A model generated the notes under the pieces. It did no database searches, was not told the DNA's origin, and was given only the letters and a program-made list of their open reading frames with translations. This document shows, piece after piece, positions 1 through 17,137 of a stretch of DNA of 64,000 nucleotides. Position 1 is the stretch's first letter. Each line of letters opens with the position of its first letter. The DNA is from Purshia tridentata (taxonomy: Eukaryota > Streptophyta > Magnoliopsida > Rosales > Rosaceae): contig QANT01005302.1 of the NCBI GenBank assembly GCA_003254885.1, positions 1 to 64,000 on the forward strand, read 5' to 3'. The translations under genes were made by a program, and so were the position numbers.

Positions 1-190
1 GATCTCTATTAATAAATTATCTTTGTAAAAAATTAGTTAAATCAAAAATTATTTACCTATTTAACTCTCATTAACAAATGTATGGTTTTATCAAAAATTT
101 AGTTCGCATGTTTATTGGTTTGATTAAAGTTAGACAAATAATTTTTAATTTAGTTAATTTTTTACAGAGATAACTTATTAATAAAGATCT
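1..190. mobile_element. Foldback (MITE-like) element, left edge at window start
   Basis: The first 70 bases and bases 120-190 form a long imperfect inverted repeat. Both arms read approximately gatctNtattaataaNtta, then tctNtgtaaaaaattaNNtaaat, with a loop of about 50 bases. No coding capacity. Because the left arm begins at base 1, the outer end and any target duplication cannot be seen. The arm sequence resembles that of the element at 9400-9712 (shared gtaaaaaatta / tttttNNcagag core), so I infer one family. It lies 3' of the broken HCT copy. Confidence 0.55.
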
Positions 191-692
191 AAGAATTACA
201 CTATTTAAATTGTTGAAAAACTATGAAAGTGAACTATATGAGATATCTTATTTATAGAGATCCTACAATAGAGAATTTCTGCTAATTTGTAAATTCAAAG
301 TCTTTGTTTTTTTTTCCCTTATTAGTAATGTAATTTTATTAAAATAACAATAAATTTAAAATACAGACACTGTTGGAAAAGAAGTCTACCAGACTAGTAC
401 AATAATAACGACTAGTACACAACAAAACTTACAATTAATACTCAATCAAGCAACAGAAATTAGCAAATAGAAAGATTGAATGTTCAAATTAAGTAACAGC
501 TAGCTCTTATCCAAAAAGAAATGTTCCGAAACTCAGACAAAAGTCAAAAAACAAGCCCAAAAAAAAAAAAAACCTGAATGGGTACAACATTTGTCCCACC
601 TCATCACGCCAAACCTTTGTAGGAGGAAAGAAACGCAAGCATGCAATTCTGTGATTGGAACCGGACCAAATTTCTCGTACTGTTTCATTTCC
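191..692. other. 3' flank of the left HCT copy
   Basis: AT-rich sequence with short T and A runs. I see no gene. It should hold the 3' UTR and polyadenylation region of the minus-strand HCT copy that ends at 693. Parts of 480-692 resemble the corresponding 3' flank of the right HCT copy (5280-5459), for example the phrase tgttncgaaactcanac, so the duplication that made the pair extended past the stop codon. Confidence 0.5.
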
Positions 693-8529
<7,837 letters not shown>

Positions 8530-8644
8530 CTCTTGACAAATTCATTTTTCTATTAGCTAGTTTTCTTTTCTTTTACTGGCCATTTATTAGTATCAATTTC
8601 TAACTATTACATAAAACATAATATAATTTTATAATCCAAATTGT

Positions 8645-9310
8645 TTATTTTGTAATTATATATGTTAAGCCCGCATGCACCAACTTACAAAACATTTCAA
8701 CTTTATATATGATTAAAACCAGATTGTCAAATAAGCATAGTATGATGTATAAATTGTTGAAAATAATTAAATATGCTCATCGCATCAAATATGAATATCA
8801 ATGAAAAGAAAAAAAAAACAAACAAACAAGCTAATAAGATAAAGGAAGAGCACACCTAGTTCAGCAAAATCATGCATACACGTTTACAAAGAGTTTATAT
8901 ACCTTTGTTATGAGAGCTAGAAAGAAGCTTGTAAAAAATTACAAAAGGAGTTTAAACTCAAACCCAAACCCTAAGCTTGTACCAAAATATGATACCCTAG
9001 GTGAATCCTCACACCTGGAGTTGATTTGTTTGAGATGATACAAATTTTCAATGAGAATAATGCCTTCGTATATATATAGCCTTACGATTCGCACATATTG
9101 AACATACATGCCTTCTCTTCTTCATTAAATGCATTAGATATTTGTAGGTCGACGGCCACACGGCCCATACTGGCATATGATTAATACTGAGGCACTGACA
9201 ACTTGACAAGCCATGCACACAGCTTACAGCTTACAGCTGCATAATTAATGTCATGCATAAAAACATAGGCCACAACATAAAAGCAGACTGTACTTACAAC
9301 TTACAACATC
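8645..9310. repeat. Upstream block shared by both HCT copies (right member)
   Basis: Partner of 3640-4310; see that entry for the shared phrases. It lies 0.4-1.05 kb above the intact HCT start codon and likely includes ancestral upstream sequence. Confidence 0.6.
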
Positions 9311-9399
9311 ACATCATTGGTGGATTTGGATTATGTCCTTTTTTCCAATCTTAACTTGCATAAATAAATATGGGGAATGATAATCGCCTTTTTTTGTAT

Positions 9400-9712
9400 C
9401 TTCTCTCTTTTTTTATTTATTTAATAATTTAATTTCACGATTGGAACTGTTCAATATCAAGATTATTATTTATAGATTAACTCTGTAAAAAATTATTCAA
9501 ATCAGAAATCGTTTAGTCATCTAACTGTTATCAAATAAATAGATGGTTTTTGTAACAGTTAAATTCACCGTTAATTATTTGATAACAGTTAGATGACTAA
9601 AAGATTTCTGATTTGGTTAATTTTTTGCAGAGTTGATCTATAAATGATGATCTTGATATTGAACGGTTCCGATCGTAAGATTAAATTGTCAAATGAACAA
9701 AAGAAGAGAAAA
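9400..9712. mobile_element. Foldback MITE-like element with about 130-bp arms
   Basis: Left arm 9400-9545 and right arm 9570-9712 are inverted copies: both carry, in opposite orientation, tcaatatcaagat, tttatagatNaactctg, caaaaaattaNNcaaatcag and agtcatctaactgttatcaa. The spacer is only about 25 bp, so the RNA would be a near-perfect long hairpin. No coding region and no clear target duplication. Family resemblance to 1-190. Confidence 0.7.
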
Positions 9713-11523
9713 GGCACAAGAAAAAGACACAAAGAGAAAGCACATAATATTTTCCAATAAATATATAAATGTACGATCAGGATCCTCTACCAGATTAAGT
9801 CTCTACCCAATTTGTACCAGATTATCAATAACTACGTATCTGGCTGAGATGGTTCCACGTACATCTGTTATCTTTATTATATTTTTAAAACCGTAAAAAA
9901 TAGTTATGTACCGAACCCTCACTGCGCTGTTATCTTCCAGCTTTTTGCATTAACAATCTTTTATGCATTGCGTTTGCATAGGTTGCCTCTCTTCCATGAA
10001 TTAGGCTATGTATATATTTAGAGGAGCTCTTCAATACTAAAGTTGAAATTTTTCTTAAATTTTATTTTTATTTGGATTTCTAGTCTAGCTAAAATTGATT
10101 AATGGAGGTTTGAGGTGAGTTAAAAAACCCAAACCTATCTCAAAATGGTTGCGGTTGGGTTCCTGTATATTTAAATACAACAATTAGGATCACCATATGT
10201 CCTATATATTATTATACATCTTTGGTAATTAATTATAGTAAAATTTTTAGTTGGGATAAATTGCCAACCTATGCCACTCTGAACTTCATAAAATTTTGAA
10301 GAAGAAAAGAATGAAGCTGATAGAATTACATGAGTAAAGGAAAGTGTGTGTTTTTTTAAACCGATATTTTTTCTATTGGCCAAAATATATCTTAGGCTGC
10401 AATCTAATTATGGTTGGAGTTCGTCTGGATTAAGATCACATCACATGATGGGTATCTTTGTGCAGCCTAGATAAATATGTATTTATAATGTCGTTTCAAG
10501 ACCGAGTTATAGGCACAAGATTAATACTCACTAGGTTAATCTTTTTCCTTTTTCATTTTGCACACCCCATCGTTGTTCTTTATGAATGGGAATGTCTTCA
10601 TGCAGATTTTGGCAATGATATTAGTAGGCAAATGCTTCGCCTCAAAACATTGAGGGTTCGGCTCCATAGTTTATAAATCTCTTATATGCTTTAAATATTA
10701 TGTTAATTTAAATAATATATATGAAGAACCAGGTATTTTATTTTTTATGATGGGTCTTGAAACCCTAGATTTCAGGACCCGCTCTAGCCTTAATTACTTT
10801 ACGACTTATGATATGCTCATACAAAGCTAGATAGGGAAGATGTACACGTATGCAAAAACATAATCACATGCAAAAACAGACGAAATTGTGGTCTTCTTTT
10901 GGCAAGACCCCACAGGTATTATGGTTGGTGCAGATGGTTAGTTTGTAACTCCCAGTGAGACTAAATTTTTTGAGATCGTGGTCTATCCAAAGTCATACCG
11001 TGGTCAGTGTAGATGATAATGAGAGATCATAAATGAACCGGAGTTTGCTAAAAAAAAAAATGGTAAAGATAAAACCCCTTCGAATCCATTTTCTTGTATA
11101 AAAACTCCATGTGATTTTATTTTCATGGACTTACCCCTTTGATTATTTGTTAGCTCACAAAATTTTCATTTCAAGCTCCATGAGTCAGCATTATTAAATA
11201 TTCTAATCTTCAGTCCAATAGTGTAAGTAAATTGATGCATTAGATGATTAGAGGGAAATAGGAAATAGATTTTTAATTAATAGGGATGAGATTGTGACAA
11301 ATTTAAACGTTATTTGAATCAAATAGAATTGGGTTTATTGCCTTTTATTATAGTAGTCAATGTCAATCAAATCACCATAATTTAGGAATTGAATTAAATT
11401 TCTTTTTAATAAAACAATGGTATGTTTTGTAATTAGTGAGAATTTTTAGTGAGTTTTAGTTCTGGTTCATGTAAATTTAAATATGGGTCTAATCCAAGAA
11501 GTAAAAAGTTAATGGGTTGCAAG
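9713..11523. other. Gene-free AT-rich spacer
   Basis: I see no gene or well-bounded repeat. At about 10656-10666 the string GGTTCGGCTCC resembles a tRNA-type B box, but no convincing A box precedes it. 11060-11170 has phrases typical of degenerate transposon ends (taaaaccccttcgaa, aaaactccatgtgatttta) without a matching second end. Confidence 0.5.
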
Positions 11524-12670
11524 CAAGGAGTTAAATTTCGGTTTTGTGGAAATTTTTGATGGAAATTTCGACGGAAATTTTGAAAAATTTTAAATTTCGA
11601 CAGAAATTAAATGGAAATGAAGGAAATTACTATTAAAATATAGAAATTTTGAATGAAACTTTACAATATGTTTATTTAGCATATTACCTACTACCTTCAT
11701 AAAAAATATTGAGAAAACTAAATCCTATAGGAGGTTTCATGTGATATAAGGTGTTTATAATGAGCGTTGGAGACAGTTAAATAATATTAGTATAATTAAT
11801 AAATGAAATTAGTATATTATTTGTACTCTATTTTTTTAGAATAAAGCATAAGATATTAGAAATTTAGGCATTTTAAAATACTTTTAATTATTTTTTTGTG
11901 TAGAATGTATTAAGGTTTATGATTTAAAAAAACAAAAAAACTCTAAAATCAAAGACCAAACAAAATCCTAAAGTTAAAAAACTAAATAAAATCTCAAACA
12001 AAAGCCTAAATTTTTTTTAAAAAAATAGAAAGAAAAGAAGAAAAGGAAAAAAAAAAAAAAGGAAAAAATTTAGAGTTAATTTTGTTTTGAGACATTTAGA
12101 CATCTTTCCTTTTTTCTTTTCCTTCCTTTTTTTTTCCTTTTTTTCCTTTTTTTCTTTTCCTTCTCTTTTTCCTTTCCTTTCTCCCAGACCGTGCGTGAGC
12201 AGTGACTTGGTCTTTTTTTTATTTTTTTCTTCCTCCTTCATAGTGGTTGCCACCAAAAAATCTGGCCACCAAGCCAACCTTTTCCAGCCAACCCAAGGCC
12301 ACCAACGGGAATCCCAGGCGCCGGCCATCTTCTCCCTCCTTCCTCCACGCCGGTCGGCTACCACAAGCATCGGAAATTGTAAAATAAAAGTGACTCACCG
12401 TCGGATTCTTTCTCCGATTCCGGCCACCTTCGAGCTCCAATCACCTCTTTTTTTTTGTGGGTTTTCCTTCTCTCACCGTAAGCTTTCATTCCCCTAAGGT
12501 CTGAGGTGCCAATTTTGTGTAATTGTAATTTTGATTTTTAGGGTTTGAGTTTTACCCAAAAATTTCAAAAATTTTCGAGTATTTCGGTGAAATAACCGAA
12601 ATTTATTCTAAATTTTTAAGGGAAGGTTTCAAAATTTCGTCCCCTCCCAAAAACGAAATTTTCCACCTTG
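11524..12670. mobile_element. Non-autonomous hAT-type transposon, 1147 bp, with intact target duplication
   Basis: The element is flanked by a perfect 8-bp direct repeat GTTGCAAG (11516-11523 and 12671-12678), the length made by hAT transposases. Its ends are inverted: the left begins CAAGGAGTTAAATTTCGGTT and the right, read inward on the other strand, begins CAAGGTGGAAAATTTCG. Subterminal regions at both ends are rich in gaaatttc motifs, probable transposase binding sites. The interior has no transposase frame; it holds A/T-rich DNA, a long pyrimidine tract (12100-12240) and a GC-richer part (12240-12480) with repeated ccggcca, possibly captured or leader-like sequence. The intact target duplication suggests a fairly young insertion. 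Confidence 0.8.
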
Positions 12671-13016
12671 GTTGCAAGCTATAAAAAATGAGTTGTAGGG
12701 GCTAAGTTCCAATTAAGCAAAAAAACAAAAAACAAAATCATAGCCAGATCTCTCTCCCTCACCAGACCCATTGTGGTGACCGGCGACCTAATCGACTTCT
12801 AAAAAAAAGGGGGATCAAGACAGTAAAATAGAGAGGTCCAAATAGAATTTTTCTTATTTAAAATTTAATTTATTCATCAAGATGATTGATTAGTTTCTTA
12901 TTTATTGTGAATAAATGATAAATGAGATTCATAGTGGACTTTAGTTATTTAATAGATGAAATATTATCAGATTAGTTGAGATTAACACAATTGAAATAAT
13001 AACTGGGGTATCTAAG

Positions 13017-13718
13017 ACTTAGTTTGGTATTGCAGTGAAGTAATACAGTAATGAAATAAAATAGCTGTGAAGTAATGTCAGTCGAGTGTTTGGTAAACTA
13101 TATTTTCAAAAGTGCTGTGAGTACAAAAGTAGTATGAATGTGTTTGATAAATTATAATATAAAATTGTCGTAACATTCATAATTACTAAAATAAACATGA
13201 TGCTGAACGTTTTTTTAACTTATTTATTTGAAAAAAAAGGCATTTTATTAGTATATAATTTGTGGTCTACAAATTTATATATATTAGCATTAAAATTATC
13301 GACCTCAAAACAAAATTATTAAATAAGTATGCATATTATTTTTGTAAGAATATTTTAATTTTAATGGTACAAATAAAATATCATAATTAGTAATATTAAT
13401 ATAAAATATCCATATTAAAAGTACATCCACCATCATATACATCATACATATATATCATAGTTTAAAAAGGAGGATAATGGTTGTCATTTTATTAAAAAAG
13501 TGAGGATAGTTTAGGTAAAAATAATTTTGGTCACAATTGTCACTCACTACAGTTTTGAAAAGTAGGTTTCAAACTGTAGTGAGTATTTGTAGTAAGTGAC
13601 TTCAAATAGTTACTTACTACAGTTTTTGAATTTTTACCAAACACCAAAACTGTTGTGAGTGACCTAGAATTGTCATTCACAACAGTTTTTAGGTCTCTCA
13701 CGACAATCCCAAACGGGC
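13017..13718. mobile_element. Foldback DNA element with GTTTGG-type ends, about 700 bp
   Basis: Left end acttagtttggtattg and right end caatcccaaacgggc are imperfect inverted repeats, and CTAAG occurs directly outside both (13012-13016 and 13719-13723), a possible target duplication. Inside the right half are several short inverted motifs of the type cactacagtttt / aaaactgtagtg (13550-13690). No coding sequence. The ends look like common plant MITE ends carrying GGCCCGTTTGG; I cannot assign a superfamily with confidence. Confidence 0.6.
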
Positions 13719-13907
13719 CTAAGAAATGTTCCTTAGAGCTTAGGCAGAAAGAAACCTAGATTATGATGTTGACTTATGTCCAAGACTCACTAATTTATTG
13801 GCTACCCAAATAGATTCGATATGAATCATAAATTCATAAGCACCTGACGTATTAAATTGAGAGACACCTAACTTTCCAAGGGACTACTTATGTGCAAAGA
13901 ATTACAT

Positions 13908-14205
13908 TGTTGAGAATAATGTGGAACAATATTCCATATCTGAAACTAGAGCTTAACATATGTGTCTATAAAGTCTCGAGTCTCTCTAACCATTGTCAAT
14001 TAGTTTTGGCAGAGTTGGATGCTAAAATTCTATCATGGTATTAAAGCTTGGTCATCCACATGTAAGACCCAACGGCCACATATGCTCTCACGTCATCTAA
14101 TACAATTTGTCCATATGTTAGGCTCAAAATCTCGCTACATGTGTGGGAGCATTTTGAGAGTAATGTGGAACAATATCCCACATCAAAAACTAGAGTTTAG
14201 CATAA
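13908..14205 (+). mobile_element. TRIM-like LTR retroelement fossil (copia-type primer site)
   Basis: A probable left LTR at 13908-14035 starts TGTTGAGAATAATGTGG and ends in CA; it is followed at once by TGGTATTAAAGC, close to the methionine-tRNA primer site (TGGTATCAGAGC) used by many plant copia and TRIM elements. From about 14155 a second copy of the LTR start appears (tgagagtaatgtggaacaat). A short purine-rich stretch (gtgtgggagc) precedes it. The size and absence of coding sequence fit a terminal-repeat retrotransposon in miniature. It looks broken, with few changes, and old enough that the two LTR starts differ at several sites. Confidence 0.5.
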
Positions 14206-14543
14206 GGACAAGAAACAATTCTTGGAAGGTTTAGGTTACTTGATATGGAAATTTCAGTCCATGCTTTGGCTGGTCATTTTTCCGACAATACAATTGAAAT
14301 TCATAGTATGGGTTAAGAAGAAACCCTTAACCATACTCTTATAGAGGAGGCACACCATTTTTTAAATCTAAATGCGTAATAATGATGCTTGTATAGAAAC
14401 TTATAAAATAGACGGCTTCAATCATCGAATTATAATACGAGTGGATCCCACAAGTCATATCTTATTATGTTTAAAATGAAATATACTTCAACGAAATGAC
14501 TATATATAGATATTTATATATATATATACAGTCCTTCTTTATA

Positions 14544-14744
14544 AAGGACTTCCACAAATTTCAAAATTTGGGAATACGGACAGTAACATGGTGCCAATAT
14601 AATGCTAACACAAACTAGCTGCATCATATCTGAATTAACTACAACATATTTCGATCATGTCACACCATATTGACGTCATGTTAGCACTCTGTCCGCATTT
14701 GTAAATTTTAAAAATTGTGAATGTATTCGCAAGAGAAAATCCTT
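14544..14744. mobile_element. Short foldback element, about 200 bp
   Basis: Left arm aaggacttccacaaattt and tacggacagtaacatg pair in inverted orientation with the right arm (catgttagcactctgtccgca, aaattgtgaatg, aaaatcctt). Arms are imperfect and there is no reading frame of note. The target duplication is not clear. MITE-like. Confidence 0.45.
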
Positions 14745-14974
14745 ATATACACATTTATAGATTTATCAATTACAAGAAAGGAACATATATTATTACAACA
14801 TGGTGAACAAGATGAGAGAGGGTACTACAAGCTAGGATTGCGTTACGTGGATGAGAAGGCGATGATGACAGAGATTGGTAGTGACGATATGCACATCCAA
14901 TGTAAAGTGGTAGTAATCTTCAATAACGGTGACTAGTTATGTTGCGTTGTGATCGACACTTATAAGGAGGGTAA

Positions 14975-15015
14975 TTTTGTTTTGTTTTGTTTTGTTTTGT
15001 TTTGTTTTGTTTTGT
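14975..15015 (+). repeat. TTTTG pentanucleotide microsatellite
   Basis: Eight or so consecutive TTTTG units. A simple repeat in a gene-free stretch. Confidence 0.9.
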
Positions 15016-15394
15016 CATCTTGTGAAGAAGTGCATAATCAATAGAATGAAATACTGGCCTTGTAAAGAGACACGCAATCAATTTGCACCTAAACAAAATA
15101 AACAATCTATTCTTTTTTTCAGGAAAAAGTTGTGTATATCTGGTTTAGAAAAAAGTTGTGTTCTTATGTTAGACCGAAAACATCACTTGCACGCAATGCA
15201 TGTGCAACGTCAATAAAGTCATGCATTGTGATGGAAGAAATTCAAGAAAAAAAGAAAAAGATGGGGTGCGAAAAGAAAAAGTTGTCGGATAGAAAATTTT
15301 CAAATTACTTTTACCTTTTATAGAGTTTTGCTCACCTAATGACAAACTTTAAGTATTTAATTATCACACTTTTAAAGTAGGTGTATTGTACATT

Positions 15395-15760
15395 GATTTT
15401 TAAAATTTTTTGTAGAGTTTAAAACTTATGTGGTATTCAAATAAGACTTTTAAATTTTTTTAGATTTTTAAAATTTTTTGTAGAGTTTAAAACTTATATG
15501 GCATTCAAATAAGACTTTTAAATTGTTTTAAAAAATCATTGAAAGTCTATATGTATTCTAAAAGTTATGGACTTATATAAAATTTATTTTATAATGGATT
15601 TTTAAAGACTTTTATTTTTATTTCAAAGTCTTTATAAATTTAACTTTTCACCTATAGATTTTTAAAGATTTTTATATATTCTATAGAATTTTGTGAAAAT
15701 CTATAAGTTTTACAACAGTGTATAATTTTAAAAAATCTAAAAAAATCTGTATATACATTA
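15395..15760. repeat. AT-rich MITE-like segment with a 68-bp tandem duplication
   Basis: 15395-15462 and 15463-15530 are near-identical units (gatttttaaaattttttg, gtagagtttaaaacttat, attcaaataagactttta). The rest, to about 15760, has related phrases in the opposite orientation (aagacttttatttttatttc, atctaaaaaaatctg), so the whole resembles a foldback element whose left arm was tandemly duplicated. No coding capacity. Confidence 0.5.
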
Positions 15761-15937
15761 CACTAACGTTAGCTAATTATGATTAAACACAATGAGTTAA
15801 TGGGATATTAACTTCAATGCTTGAAAAATGAATCTAATAATGCCTATATATCGTCTTTTACAATTGATAAAAAAATTTCCATTGGTTTAACACAAATTAT
15901 ATACACGTGGTACAAACAAAACTTATCCCACTTATTC

Positions 15938-16114
15938 AATAATGCTATTCTTACCATATTTTTTATACTATTTTACGTGTCATTATTGTATTGACAAGAT
16001 ATTTCTTTATTTTTAGGATTTTTATTTTTATTTTTTTAATGTTCAATATATTAATGCCATACAGATTACCACGTAAGATAATATAAAATTATGGTATAAA
16101 AATGTGAGTGTTAT
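15938..16114. mobile_element. Small MITE, copy 1 of a family with two members here
   Basis: Left end aataatgctattcttaccat pairs with the inverted right end (ttatggtataaaaatgtgag, tgttatt). Internal phrases catattNNttatacta, gtcattattgta, ttcaatatattaatNccata and attatNNcataaNataatat also occur in order at 32458-32626, so these are two copies of one non-autonomous family about 175 bp long. It sits just above the PP2C promoter. Confidence 0.6.
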
Positions 16115-16207
16115 TTTCAAATCCCAAAAGTTTTGGGCCGTAGAGGCCCATTTAAAAAAAAAATTTGTAACAAAACTGACCAATTCAGACCAAAAAATGT
16201 ATTTGCT

Positions 16208-16226
16208 CACGTGTATGGCACGTGTC
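16208..16226 (+). promoter_or_regulatory. Paired G-box/ABRE-like motifs upstream of PP2C
   Basis: CACGTGT occurs twice within 19 bp (16208-16214 and 16219-16225), about 70 bp above the CT-rich leader (16300-16330) that probably marks transcription start. Paired ACGTG cores are the arrangement often bound by bZIP factors in ABA- or stress-responsive promoters. The function is inferred from motif and position only. Confidence 0.5.
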
Positions 16227-16537
16227 CGGCCGCTGGTTTCACTCAAAAACCAATGCCTATATATCAAACTCCACACTCGTCAAAATCATTCTGTCAATCG
16301 GATCTCTCTCTCTCTCGCTCACTCGCGCTTCGCTCAAACAAGCTTATCGATCAGTGAGTGTGCCACGAACCCTACAGCTCTCAAATCTCTATATCTCTCT
16401 TTTTTCGAATATGTTGATTTTGTAAATGAATAATAATAATTGCAGGAATACAGTCACTCAGCTTATTGTCAAAGTGCTTGTGAGCCTCAAATCTAATTTG
16501 TACAATTTTATTTTTTTGAGATATTTTTAGTGTTTGA

Positions 16538-16663
16538 TCTGTTTGGTTGCCAGGAAAACGCAGGAAATTTTTTGCAAAATGGTATAAATTTCGAGTGTTT
16601 AAGATTGAGTTCATCTCGATTATATAGGAACTTTTCCACCGTTTTCTAGGCAACCAAACGGAC
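16538..16663. repeat. Foldback element with GTTTGGTTGCC arms, copy 1 (5' UTR intron of PP2C)
   Basis: Left arm CTGTTTGGTTGCCAGGAAAA (16539 on) pairs with the right arm CGTTTTCTAGGCAACCAAAC (16640-16660), enclosing about 80 bp. A diverged second copy lies at 40595-40697, also in a first intron. No coding. Such arms look like a very short MITE or a conserved intronic structure. Confidence 0.6.
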
Positions 16664-17137
16664 TAATTAATCTGGATGTTCGTTTCTCCTGCATGATTGG
16701 ATTCGAAAATGGTAATTGGTTGTCGCGGTTTGGATATGGTAGAATTGAAATTATTTGTTTTTAAGATGGTAGGCTTTTGTGAGAACTTGAATTGATTGGG
16801 TGGCTTTAATGAGTTCTGCGTAGCAAGGGATCCATTGATTGATTAATGTTGTTATATATGCATTTATTATTCTTGCCTTGAAGTCTCTCTAGTACTAGAC
16901 TGTACGAAATGCCATGTGTGCACGTTAAACAACATTTGAATATAGCAATTTCTTGTGTGCCAGTCTGTGATTACACTCAAATGGGCAGGGTATATGTAAT
17001 ATGTGGGCGTGATAAAATATAAGAAAGAAATGTGTGTGTGAATGTGTGCAAGACCGCAGCATGCATGTGGATTTCAAAATGACTGTTTTGTTTGACGATA
17101 TATATGATTCATGAGTTTGAAGTGGCTGCAGCTGAAG

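Noticed and set aside
10600-10680. Possible SINE or tRNA relic (GGTTCGGCTCC B-box-like string)
   Set aside because: No convincing A box at the right distance, no cloverleaf, no defined ends.
12017-12497. Open frames on both strands rich in Lys/Glu or Phe/Ser
   Set aside because: They come from the pyrimidine tract inside the hAT-type element; low complexity and no domain.
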